Part shown: piece by piece, positions 16,887-24,602 of the stretch
Numbering within the stretch: the stretch's first letter is position 1
How the letters are laid out: each line of letters starts with the position of its first letter
Assembly (NCBI RefSeq): GCF_000379625.1
Contig: NZ_KB903218.1
Location: forward strand, 310,001-374,000
Direction: 5' to 3'
Length of the DNA stretch: 64,000 bases
Source of the DNA: Actinomycetospora chiangmaiensis DSM 45062
GTDB lineage: Bacteria > Actinomycetota > Actinomycetes > Mycobacteriales > Pseudonocardiaceae
Notes under the pieces: model-generated
The model's input: only the letters and a program-made list of their open reading frames with translations
Told to the model about the DNA's origin: nothing
Databases searched by the model: none
Made by a program: the position numbers and the translations under genes

Positions 16887-18133
16887 GACCCCGCCCCGTC
16901 CTCGAGGGCCCGCTGGTAGGCACGGACGGCGACGGTCGACGCCGGCAGGTCGCAGGGTGCGGTCCAGAGCAGGTCCCGGGCGCGGGAGTGCAGCGCGTCG
17001 AGGTCGAGGTCCTCGCTGCGGCCGCGCGCGGCGGCCTTGGCCCGCAGCGCCCCGAGCCGGCCGCGCAGCTCGGCTCGGCGGTCGAGCAGGCCGGCGAGCA
17101 CGTCCCGGTCGGCGGTCGCGGTCGCACGCGCGGCGTCGACGTCGGTGGCCACGGCGGTGAACCCGGCCGCGGCCGCCGTCCAGCGTCCCGCCCGCGCCTG
17201 GTCGTGGGCCGACCGGAGCGCCGCCCGGAGCGCCGGCGCCCGGCGCACGGGAACCGGCAGCCCGGGCGTCGGGGCGATCCGGGCCGCGACGTCGGCGGCG
17301 ACCGCGGCGGCCTCCGTCTCGAGGCCCGCCAGGGCATCGACGGCGGCGGTCAGCTCCGCGACGCGGTCGGCCAGGCCCTCCCGCAGCGCCCGGGCCTCGG
17401 CGAGCGCGGAGCGGATCAGGTCGACGTCCGCCGCGGTCGCCGCGAGACCCGCCGCGTCGACGGGCGTGGGGGTGCCGGTGTGCGCCAGCGGGTCGGCGAG
17501 CACCGCGGCCCGCAGTGCGTCGGCGCGCGCGGCGCAGCCCTCGAGCGCGGCGGCGGGCCCGGCGGCGAGCTCGTCCGGTTCGGCCCGGAGCTGCCCGCGC
17601 AGCCCGTCGAGGGCGCGTTCGAGGGGGCCGAGCTGGACGGCGACGGCGTCCCATACCGCGGCCACCGCGGCGACGACCTCGGTGGCCGCGTCGAAGCCCG
17701 CCGTCATGCGGGCGAGCAGGGCGTCGGCGCTGGTGCGGGTGACGTGCGACGTCGGTCCGAGCAGCCCCCGGCGCTGCAGCGGCACCGCCTCCTCGGCGAC
17801 GACGACGGTGTGCCCGTGCAGCGCCTCGTCGGCGGCCGCCAGCTCCTCGGCGCCGGGCCGCGAGCGGGTGCCGCGCGCCGCGCGGGCGGCGGCGACGGCG
17901 CGGCGGTACAGCGCGAGGTCCCGGTGCAGCTCCGCGACGGTCGCGAGCGTCTCCTCGCGACGGCGGGCGGACACCCCGGTGAAGCCGCCGGGCGCGAGCA
18001 GGCCGTGTCCGGGGTGGGCCTCGAGGTCGACCAGGGACGCCGACGCCCGCACGACGGCGTCCTCGGCGGCGGCGAGGTCGGCGTCGAGCCGGTCGCGGTC
18101 CGGCGCGGTGGTCCCGGGGCTCATCGCGGTCAC
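16883..18133 (-). CDS. Alanine-rich helical protein of unknown function between glnH and pknG
   Basis: 416 residues from GTG 18133, which overlaps the glnH stop by GTGA; an in-frame ATG at 18124 is the alternative. Composition is rich in Ala, Arg, Asp and Leu with long stretches predicted by eye as coiled helices, and no signal peptide, membrane segment or catalytic motif. I do not recognise a family. Its position between the sensor genes and the kinase, with 4-bp overlaps on both sides, suggests an adaptor or scaffold in the same pathway (inference). The typical mycobacterial glnX-glnH-pknG locus lacks such a gene. Confidence 0.8.
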   Translation of the reverse strand: MTAMSPGTTAPDRDRLDADLAAAEDAVVRASASLVDLEAHPGHGLLAPGGFTGVSARRREETLATVAELHRDLALYRRAVAAARAARGTRSRPGAEELAAADEALHGHTVVVAEEAVPLQRRGLLGPTSHVTRTSADALLARMTAGFDAATEVVAAVAAVWDAVAVQLGPLERALDGLRGQLRAEPDELAAGPAAALEGCAARADALRAAVLADPLAHTGTPTPVDAAGLAATAADVDLIRSALAEARALREGLADRVAELTAAVDALAGLETEAAAVAADVAARIAPTPGLPVPVRRAPALRAALRSAHDQARAGRWTAAAAGFTAVATDVDAARATATADRDVLAGLLDRRAELRGRLGALRAKAAARGRSEDLDLDALHSRARDLLWTAPCDLPASTVAVRAYQRALEDGAGS

Positions 18134-19101
18134 CCGGCGTAGGTCACGGCGGGCGGGACGGCGGCCGCGCTCCCGACGGTGGACGTGGCGATGCCGGCGA
18201 GCGTGCCGTCGGCGCGCATCCGGTCGAGCACGCCGTTGACGAAGCGCAGCAGGTCGGTCCGCCCCGGGGCGACCCCGATGCCGTAGGGCTCGGCGTCGAG
18301 CGCGGCACCGCGGACCTCGAGCCGGCGGTCCTCCAGCGCGAAGCCGGTGAGGATCGCGTCGTCGGTGCTCGCGGCGTCGACCTGGCCCTGCTGGAGCAGC
18401 ACGAGGCAGTCGCTGTTCTCGGGCACGCCGACCACCACGGGCGGCCGGCCGTCGGCGCCGCGGCTGTTCTGCAGGGTGGCGATCGAGGTGGTGCCGAGCG
18501 GCGCGCACACCGGGCGGCCCCCGAGGTCGGCGATCCCGGTGACCGGTGAGGTCCGGGGCACGACGAGGCGCTGCGCCGCCTCGTAGTACACCGCGGACAT
18601 GCCGATCTGCCGCTTGCGCTCGCACGTGATGGTCATGGCCTGCACCACCATGTCGACCGAGCCGGAGAGCAGGTTCGGGATGCGCTGCGCGGAGCTCTCG
18701 ATGCGGAAGCGCACGCGGTTCGGGTCGCCGAGGATCGCGCGGGCCATCTCGCGGGCCACGGCCACGTCGAGGCCGGTCAGCTCACCGCTGCGCGGGTCGC
18801 GGTAGCTCAGCGGGACGGTGGCCTGGTCGATCCCGACGATGAGCGCCCCCCGGGCGACGACGGCCGCCATCGTCGACCCCGGCGGCATCGCCCCGGGCGC
18901 CGGCGGCGGGGTGGGGGTGAGGCTGACGCGCGGGTCGCCGCAGCTGGTGTCCCGCGCGGCCGTGGCCGGCCCGGCCACGATCGTGGTGCCCGCCGGGACC
19001 GGGCGCACCGGCGCCACGGGGGCCGCGGGCGTGGTCGCCGAGCAGCCCGCGAGCAGCGCGAGGAGCACCGCGAGCGGCGCCGCCCACCGGGCGGCCCTCA
19101 C
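18130..19101 (-). CDS. glnH: GlnH-type amino-acid-binding lipoprotein
   Basis: 323 residues from GTG 19101. A lipoprotein signal (AVLLALLAGC) is followed by a Pro/Ala/Val linker, then a family 3 periplasmic-binding fold: LIVGIDQATVPLSYRDP, GELTGLDVAVAREMARAI, VQAMTITCERKRQIGMS and AEPYGIGVAPGRTDLL. In mycobacteria GlnH binds aspartate/glutamate/glutamine at the cell surface and passes the signal through GlnX to PknG. No ABC permease or ATPase lies nearby, which supports a sensory rather than transport role here. Confidence 0.93.
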   Translation of the reverse strand: MRAARWAAPLAVLLALLAGCSATTPAAPVAPVRPVPAGTTIVAGPATAARDTSCGDPRVSLTPTPPPAPGAMPPGSTMAAVVARGALIVGIDQATVPLSYRDPRSGELTGLDVAVAREMARAILGDPNRVRFRIESSAQRIPNLLSGSVDMVVQAMTITCERKRQIGMSAVYYEAAQRLVVPRTSPVTGIADLGGRPVCAPLGTTSIATLQNSRGADGRPPVVVGVPENSDCLVLLQQGQVDAASTDDAILTGFALEDRRLEVRGAALDAEPYGIGVAPGRTDLLRFVNGVLDRMRADGTLAGIATSTVGSAAAVPPAVTYAG

Positions 19102-20441
19102 CGGTACTCCTGCAGCCGCGGCCACACGCCCGCGGCCAGCCCGCCGGCCGCCACGAGCGTCAGCACCACCACACCGAGGGGGAGCAGGACCGTCGCGGCC
19201 CGCGCGGTCGCCGCGGCGTCCGCGCTCGTCGCCGCCGTGGAGGCGACGGCGCGGTCGAGCGGGTCGAGCACCTGCTGCACCGAGCCCTGCCCGCCGTCGG
19301 CCCCGGTGGCGAGCGCGAGGCCGACCGCCTGGTCGTACTGCCCGGCCGCGTCGAGGGTGCGCACCAGTTCGTGCACGACGATGTTGCGCCGCCCGGCGGT
19401 CTGTGCGGCGGCGGCCTCGTCGGCCACCGCACCCCCGCCGGCGGCGGCCCGTGCCCGGTCGAGCGTGCCCTGCCAGCCGTAGAGGGTGATGCTGCGGCGC
19501 ACGTAGTCCTGCTCGTAGGAGCCGCCGGTGGACCGCGCGACCAGGGTGAGGATCTCGTCGCCGCGCGACTGCAGGACCGCGACACGGGCGGCGACCAGTT
19601 CCCGGTCGGGGGCCGTCCCGTCGTCCAGGCCCGTGGTGGTGGCCAGGGCGCACACCCCGAGGGCGATCACCCCCCACGCGCCGAGGAGGGCGAGCGCCAC
19701 GCCCGCGAGGGCCACGCCCGGGGTGAGCCGCCGCTTCGTGGTGTGCGCGATGCGCCGGTGCAGCCGCCACGTCCCGACGAGGGCGGCGAGGAGGACGACG
19801 AGGGCGAGCACCGCCCACACCCCGCCGGCCGCGCCGTCCTGGGCGTCGGCCAGCGCCGCGGCCTGGAGGTCGCCGATCTGCTGGGCGGCCGGCAGCAGGT
19901 CCGTGCGCAGGAACGACGACGCCTCGCGCAGATAGGCCGACCCGTACGTCAGGCCCTGCCGGTCGAGGGCGCGGGCGGTCTCGACGAGCCCGGTGTAGGC
20001 CGGGAGCCCCTGCGTGAGCGTGGTGACCGCGGCGTCGTCGGCGCCCGTGCCGGTCGACGCCGAGCCGAGGACCGCCAGCGCACGGCCCGCGGCCGCGAGG
20101 TCGGTCTGGTAGCGCAGCCGCAGGCCCGGGGGCTCGTCCGCGCCGAGCAGGAAGCCCTGCCCCGCGCTGGTGTCCGCGTCCGACAGCGCCCGGTAGAGCT
20201 CCTGGGCCGACGCGGTGAGGGGACCGCTGCGCTGGACGACGTCGTCGGCGGCCGCCTGGGTGCGCAGCGCGGCGACGAGGGCGAGCACGCCCGCGAGCAG
20301 GACCAGCAGCAGGGTGACCAGCGCGGCACGGGCGAGCTGGCCCACGCGCGTGGTGCGGCCGAGCTCCGCCGCGTCGGCCACCCGGGTCCGCCAGGTGGGG
20401 GACGACCCGGCGTCGGGAAGCCGCTCCGCCGTCACGCTCAC
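19098..20441 (-). CDS. glnX: GlnX-type transmembrane signalling protein
   Basis: 447 residues from GTG 20441, which is well placed behind GGGAGGGG; a GTG at 20450 abuts that ribosome site and is less likely. Four membrane segments are visible (about residues 42-62, 212-232, 245-268 and 420-441), enclosing two extracytoplasmic helical regions. This is the topology described for mycobacterial GlnX, which couples GlnH to PknG. The genes glnX-glnH-X-pknG-PP2C-vWA-FHA follow one another with 4-bp overlaps, and glnX is first. Confidence 0.88.
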   Translation of the reverse strand: MSVTAERLPDAGSSPTWRTRVADAAELGRTTRVGQLARAALVTLLLVLLAGVLALVAALRTQAAADDVVQRSGPLTASAQELYRALSDADTSAGQGFLLGADEPPGLRLRYQTDLAAAGRALAVLGSASTGTGADDAAVTTLTQGLPAYTGLVETARALDRQGLTYGSAYLREASSFLRTDLLPAAQQIGDLQAAALADAQDGAAGGVWAVLALVVLLAALVGTWRLHRRIAHTTKRRLTPGVALAGVALALLGAWGVIALGVCALATTTGLDDGTAPDRELVAARVAVLQSRGDEILTLVARSTGGSYEQDYVRRSITLYGWQGTLDRARAAAGGGAVADEAAAAQTAGRRNIVVHELVRTLDAAGQYDQAVGLALATGADGGQGSVQQVLDPLDRAVASTAATSADAAATARAATVLLPLGVVVLTLVAAGGLAAGVWPRLQEYR

Positions 20442-20473
20442 CGTGTCCACCCCCTCCCGTCGTGGTGTCGATC

Positions 20474-20479
20474 ACCCTA
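20474..20479 (-). promoter_or_regulatory. -10 box of the glnX-pknG operon
   Basis: Minus-strand TAGGGT about 32 bases before the chosen glnX start, followed by the strong GGGAGGGG ribosome site. This is the only clear promoter element seen before the seven-gene operon. Confidence 0.45.
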
Positions 20480-20529
20480 GCCGAGGGGACCGACGACGTG
20501 GCGGGGTCGAGCGGCGGGCCGACGCCGGC

Positions 20530-21150
20530 TCAGTACGGCGCGTAGGCCCAGCCCAGCGGGTGCTGGAAGTAGTCGACGGGCACGATGCCGACCTGGTGGT
20601 GGGCGCTGGAGGAGACGACGCGGCCGTCGCCGAGCGACAGTGCGACGTGGCCGTCGGAGGAGGTGTCGTAGAAGACCATCGCGCCGCGCGGGGCGTGCCG
20701 CCAGTCGCTGTGCTGCTGCTGGGACTCCCAGTCCTGGATCGCGCTGGCGTAGTGCCCCTGGACGCCGAACGCGTTCTCCACCGCCCGCTCGCACCAGTTC
20801 TCGTAGTTCGTCGACCCGATCTTCGACTCGAAGTTCGCGATCGCCGCGTCGACCTTGCGGACCTCCTGGGCCATCCCCGCGGCCTTGGTCAGCTCCGGCA
20901 CGGTGGCGGCGGCCGACGTCGGCTCCGCGGTCACGGGGGCGACGGCGGTGTGCGCGGTCGAGGCCGCGGGAGTGCTCCCGGCGGTCAGGTGCAGGTCTGC
21001 GGCGACGGTGGTGATCGACGGCGCGGAGATCGAGGGCGCGTGCGACGCGACGCCGCCGAGGGCAGCGGCGCCGACCGCGCCGGCGGCGAGGCCGAGCACG
21101 GCGGTGAGCGGGTTGACGCCGAGGGACGAGGCGCCGAGAGCAGCGGTCAT
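20530..21150 (-). CDS. Exported NlpC/P60- or CHAP-type cell-wall hydrolase
   Basis: 206 residues from ATG 21150. The N-terminus is hydrophobic (PLTAVLGLAAGAVGAAALGG) and probably an export signal, followed by a Ser/Ala/Thr linker and a short helix (MAQEVRKVDAAIANFESKIG). The C-terminal domain has a cysteine in YENWCERAVENAFG, GAMVFYDTSSDGHVALSLG with the likely catalytic histidine, and ends in GWAYAPY. This is the pattern of small papain-like peptidoglycan hydrolases. A -10 TACTGT on the minus strand (21229-21234) would give a leader of about 70 nt. Confidence 0.82.
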   Translation of the reverse strand: MTAALGASSLGVNPLTAVLGLAAGAVGAAALGGVASHAPSISAPSITTVAADLHLTAGSTPAASTAHTAVAPVTAEPTSAAATVPELTKAAGMAQEVRKVDAAIANFESKIGSTNYENWCERAVENAFGVQGHYASAIQDWESQQQHSDWRHAPRGAMVFYDTSSDGHVALSLGDGRVVSSSAHHQVGIVPVDYFQHPLGWAYAPY

Positions 21151-21313
21151 GGTGCGGGGTCACCTTCCAGACGGCGGCCCGGTCGGGGGAGCGGGGGGAG
21201 CGTGACCGGGCCGTGATCCGACCGGGTCACAGTAGCAACCGTTTCGTGATCCGCCAGTCCGCCCCGACTCCTTTCCGTGTCGTCGGGCGGGACTTTGCCG
21301 ATCCTTTCCCCGA

Positions 21314-21319
21314 TACGAT
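21314..21319 (+). promoter_or_regulatory. -10 box for uppP
   Basis: TACGAT about 35 bases before the uppP GTG at 21355; GGAAGGA at 21339-21345 is a well-spaced ribosome site that decides the start. Confidence 0.4.
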
Positions 21320-21354
21320 CCCCGCGACGACGTCGACCGGAAGGACCGTCATTC

Positions 21355-22344
21355 GTGTCGGCACATCTGAGCTGGCTGGAAGCCGCCGTGATCGGGGCGC
21401 TGCAGGGCGTCGCCGAATTGTTCCCGGTGTCCAGTCTGGGCCATTCCATCCTGTTGCCGGCCGTCATCGGCGGCTCGTGGGCGCGCGACCTCGACGTGAC
21501 CGCGAAGGACTCGCCCTACCTCGCCTTCGTGGTCGGTCTCCACGTCGCGACCGCGCTCGCGATGATCGTCTACTTCTGGCGTGACTGGGTCCGGATCCTC
21601 ACCGGGCTCGTCACCAGCATCCGGGACCGGCGGGTGGCCACCGACGACCAGCGCCTCGCCTGGATGCTGGTCCTCGCGACCATCCCGGTGGGACTGGCCG
21701 GACTGGTGCTCGACCAGCTCTTCCGCACGCTGCTCGCGAAGCCCGTGCCCACCGCCGCGTTCCTCGTGGCCAACGGGGTGCTGCTGATCGCCGTCGAGCA
21801 GCTCGCCCGACGCCGGGCGGCACCGGCACCGGCACCCGGACCCGCGGCGGCCTCGGTCGACGCCCCCACCGTGCGGCTCGACGCGCCCACGCAGGTGATG
21901 CGCGGCGGGTCGGTCGGGGTCGCCGCGCCGACCACCGCCGAGGAGCAGGCGGACGCGCGTCTGGCTCGCCTGCCGCTGCTCACGGCGGTGCTGATCGGCG
22001 CGTCCCAGATCCTCGCGCTGCTCCCCGGCATCAGCCGTTCCGGCGCCACGATCGGCACCGGTCTGCTCTCGAAGCTCTCCCACGAGGACGCGGCCCGCTT
22101 CGCGTTCCTGCTCGCGACGCCGGTCATCCTCGCCGCCGGGGTGCTCAAGCTGCCGGAGCTGTTCGGCCCGGCGGGCGACGGCATCCGTGGCCAGGTGCTC
22201 CTGGGCTCGGTGCTCTCCGGCGTCGGGGCGTACGTGTCGGTCCGCTTCCTCACGCGGTACTTCGAGCACCGCTCGATGCGCCCCTTCGGGGTCTACTGCA
22301 TCGTCGCGGGTGCCGCCTGCCTGGCGTGGTTCAGCCTGTCCTGA
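21355..22344 (+). CDS. uppP: Undecaprenyl-diphosphatase UppP/BacA
   Basis: Recycles undecaprenyl diphosphate for cell-wall synthesis at the membrane. 329 residues from GTG 21355 behind GGAAGGA. Both family signatures are present: GALQGVAELFPVSSLGH near the N-terminus (a variant of the usual EG-TEFLPISSTGH) and LPGISRSGATIGTGLL. Multiple membrane helices follow. Residues about 165-215 form an Ala/Pro-rich cytoplasmic insertion longer than in typical 270-residue UppP. The variant first motif suggests a divergent actinobacterial subgroup. Confidence 0.93.
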   Translation: MSAHLSWLEAAVIGALQGVAELFPVSSLGHSILLPAVIGGSWARDLDVTAKDSPYLAFVVGLHVATALAMIVYFWRDWVRILTGLVTSIRDRRVATDDQRLAWMLVLATIPVGLAGLVLDQLFRTLLAKPVPTAAFLVANGVLLIAVEQLARRRAAPAPAPGPAAASVDAPTVRLDAPTQVMRGGSVGVAAPTTAEEQADARLARLPLLTAVLIGASQILALLPGISRSGATIGTGLLSKLSHEDAARFAFLLATPVILAAGVLKLPELFGPAGDGIRGQVLLGSVLSGVGAYVSVRFLTRYFEHRSMRPFGVYCIVAGAACLAWFSLS

Positions 22345-22375
22345 GCCCCGGAGCCGGCCCCGGAGCCGGACTCAG
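22341..22375. terminator. Hairpin with a 12-bp tandem repeat between uppP and the MazF-like gene
   Basis: CTGAG and CTCAG flank two tandem copies of GCCCCGGAGCCG (22345-22356 and 22357-22368). The segment lies between two convergent stops and can fold; a bidirectional terminator is likely but it lacks a T-tract. Confidence 0.4.
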
Positions 22376-22914
22376 TGCCAGCCGTAGGCCGACCGCAGCT
22401 CGGCGGCGACCCGGTCGAACCGGTCCTGCGGCATGACGGCGCCCTCGCGGCGGATGCCGTGCTCGGGCACCTCGAGCACACGGTCGAGCCGCACGTAGGA
22501 GTCGCGGCCCTCCCGGTCCCAGGGCCCGGAGCCGATCGGCAGCCAGTTGGCGTCGCCGGCGCGGTGGCCCTGCGAGGAGAGCATCAGCCCGAGCACCTCG
22601 TCGGCCTCCGAGGCGCGGGCGACCACGAGCACGGGGCGGTCCTTGCCCTGCGACGCGTCCTCCTCGAACGGCACCCAGGTCCACACGATCTCGCCCGGGT
22701 CGGCGGCGCCGTCGAGGTCGGGCGCGTAGCTGATCTGCCGGGCCCGCTCGGTCGACGGCACGGTCCGGACCCCGCTCGGCGCCGGTGGCGCCGGTGCCGA
22801 CGGGGGCGCCGGCGTACCCGCGGGCTCCCGGCGCCCCGCGTCGTTCTCGGTGGAGGTCAGGAGGTCCAGCCCGACCTGCAGCGCCCTGCCCACGAAGTCC
22901 CCGAATCCGGCCAT
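22372..22914 (-). CDS. PemK/MazF-like protein (no antitoxin nearby)
   Basis: 180 residues from ATG 22914 (MAGFGDFVGRALQVGLD); an ATG at 22926 would add four. A Pro-rich linker leads into a PemK/MazF-type domain: GEIVWTWVPFEEDASQGKDRPVLVVAR, where the basic KDRPVLV strand is typical, then the C-terminal DRFDRVAAELRSAYGW. Members with this N-terminal extension are common single-copy actinobacterial proteins. No small antitoxin gene is found on either side, so a toxin role is not supported by context. Confidence 0.75.
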   Translation of the reverse strand: MAGFGDFVGRALQVGLDLLTSTENDAGRREPAGTPAPPSAPAPPAPSGVRTVPSTERARQISYAPDLDGAADPGEIVWTWVPFEEDASQGKDRPVLVVARASEADEVLGLMLSSQGHRAGDANWLPIGSGPWDREGRDSYVRLDRVLEVPEHGIRREGAVMPQDRFDRVAAELRSAYGWH

Positions 22915-22939
22915 GGCGCACAGCATGCCGAACGGCCCC

Positions 22940-22945
22940 TAGGGT
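22940..22945 (+). promoter_or_regulatory. -10 box of leaderless antiporter gene
   Basis: TAGGGT with six bases before the GTG at 22952; no Shine-Dalgarno sequence lies in between, the pattern of a leaderless actinobacterial transcript. Confidence 0.5.
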
Positions 22946-22951
22946 CGGACG

Positions 22952-24586
22952 GTGGCCGTCCTCCTCGTCGTCGTCGGCGCCATGCTCGCCGCGGTGCTCC
23001 TCGCCGGGGCGGGAGACCGGCTGCGGCTGCCCTGGCCGGTCCTGCTGCTGCTCCTCGGCGCGGCGGCGGCGTTCGTGCCGGGCATCGAGGCGCCCGACAT
23101 CAACCCCGAGCTGATCCTGCCGCTGTTCCTGCCGCCCCTGCTCTACGCCACGGCGCAGCGGACGTCGTGGGCCCTGTTCCGGCTGCGGTGGCGCGCGATC
23201 GTGTTCCTCGCCGTCGGGCTGGTGGCGGCCACGGTGGCCGTGGTGGCGGGCACGCTCGTCGCCCTCACCGCGGTGCCCGTGGCCGCGGCGCTCGCGCTCG
23301 GGGCCGCGGTCGCCCCGCCCGATCCGGTCGCCGTGGAGGCGGTCGCCGGGCCGCTGCGGGTCCCGCGCCGCCTCGTCGCGACGCTGCAGAGCGAGGGGCT
23401 GTTCAACGACGCCACGTCGCTGGTCGTGTTCACCACTGCGATCACGGCCGCCTCGGCCGGGGGCGAGCTCGGCGGGGTGACGATCTTCCTCCGGTTCGTC
23501 TACGGGGCCGTCGTGGCGGTGGTGCTGGGCGTCGTCGCGGCCCGCCTCGCGCGGTGGCTGCTCGAGCGGCTCACCGACGTGGTGGCGGGCAACGGGCTGA
23601 CGCTCGTCCTCCCGTTCGCGGTGTACCTGGCCGCCGACGCGCTCGGCGCCTCCGGGGTGATCGCCGTGGTGGTGGCGGCGCTGCAGCTGCGCCAGCACGC
23701 CGACGCCGACGCCTCGGAGGCCCGGCTCACGTCGGCGTCGTTCTGGAACGTCGTCGAGATGCTGGTGACGGGCGTGGCGTTCGCGCTGATCGGGCTGGAG
23801 CTGCGCACCGTCGTGGAGCAGGCCGACCGGTCGCTCGGGGGCATCCTCGCGCACGCCGGCATCGTCTGCCTCGTCGTGATCGGGGTCCGGGCGGTGTGGA
23901 TGACGATGACCTGGCTGACCTACGCCGGCCGGGCGGTCCGCCGCGGCGAGGAGCGGGCGCCCGCCACGGCCGCCGAGACCGTGGTGCTCACATGGGCCGG
24001 GATGCGCGGCCTGGCCACCCTCGCGCTGGCGCTCGCGATCCCGCTGACCCTCGACGACGGCTCGCCGTTCCCCGACCGCGCCGAGCTCGTCATCATCGCC
24101 TGCTCGGTGCTGGTGGTGACCCTCGTCGGGCCGGGGCTGACGCTGCCGTGGCTGGTGCGTCGACTGGGCCTGCGGGAGGACGACGGCGTCGCGGCCGAGG
24201 CGGAGCGCCGGCTCGCCACCCGCGCCCGGCGGGCGGCCCTGGACGAGCTCGCCGCCGTCGACCGGGAGGCCCTCGGCGTCGACGACGAACAGGGGGAGCA
24301 GGTCCTCGACGCCGTCCGCGCCCGGTTCACCCGCATCGGCCGCACCCTGGCGGGCGACGACGTGCCCCGGCCGGGCGACGAGGACGACGACGTCGACGGG
24401 GACTACGCCGAGCGCCTCGCCCGCCTCCAGCGGCGCCGCGAGCAGTGGCAGCGGTTGCAGTCGGTCGCGCTCGCCGCGGCCCGGCGCGAGGTCGTGGCCG
24501 CCCGCGCCGAACCCGGCGTCGACCCCGAGGTCGCCGACCGGGTGCTCCGTCGGCTGGACGTCCGCAGCCTGGGCGGCGCCGGGTGA
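22952..24586 (+). CDS. Na+/H+ antiporter, CPA1/NhaP family
   Basis: 544 residues from GTG 22952. About twelve hydrophobic segments occupy residues 1-400, with the CPA1 hallmarks GAAVAPPDPVAVEAVAG and LQSEGLFNDATSLVVF. These carry the ion-binding Asp/Asn-Asp residues expected of sodium/proton exchange. The last 140 residues are a charged cytoplasmic tail (DDEQGEQVLDAVRARF, RRREQWQRLQSVALAAAR). It converges on the dihydroxyacetone kinase gene with a 16-bp gap. Confidence 0.92.
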   Translation: MAVLLVVVGAMLAAVLLAGAGDRLRLPWPVLLLLLGAAAAFVPGIEAPDINPELILPLFLPPLLYATAQRTSWALFRLRWRAIVFLAVGLVAATVAVVAGTLVALTAVPVAAALALGAAVAPPDPVAVEAVAGPLRVPRRLVATLQSEGLFNDATSLVVFTTAITAASAGGELGGVTIFLRFVYGAVVAVVLGVVAARLARWLLERLTDVVAGNGLTLVLPFAVYLAADALGASGVIAVVVAALQLRQHADADASEARLTSASFWNVVEMLVTGVAFALIGLELRTVVEQADRSLGGILAHAGIVCLVVIGVRAVWMTMTWLTYAGRAVRRGEERAPATAAETVVLTWAGMRGLATLALALAIPLTLDDGSPFPDRAELVIIACSVLVVTLVGPGLTLPWLVRRLGLREDDGVAAEAERRLATRARRAALDELAAVDREALGVDDEQGEQVLDAVRARFTRIGRTLAGDDVPRPGDEDDDVDGDYAERLARLQRRREQWQRLQSVALAAARREVVAARAEPGVDPEVADRVLRRLDVRSLGGAG

Positions 24587-24602
24587 GGCCCGGGCCCGGC
24601 GC

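Noticed and set aside
21151-21354. Possible c-di-AMP (ydaO) riboswitch before the cell-wall hydrolase gene
   Set aside because: Such leaders are common for these genes, but the conserved core segments could not be found and the predicted leader is only about 70 nt.
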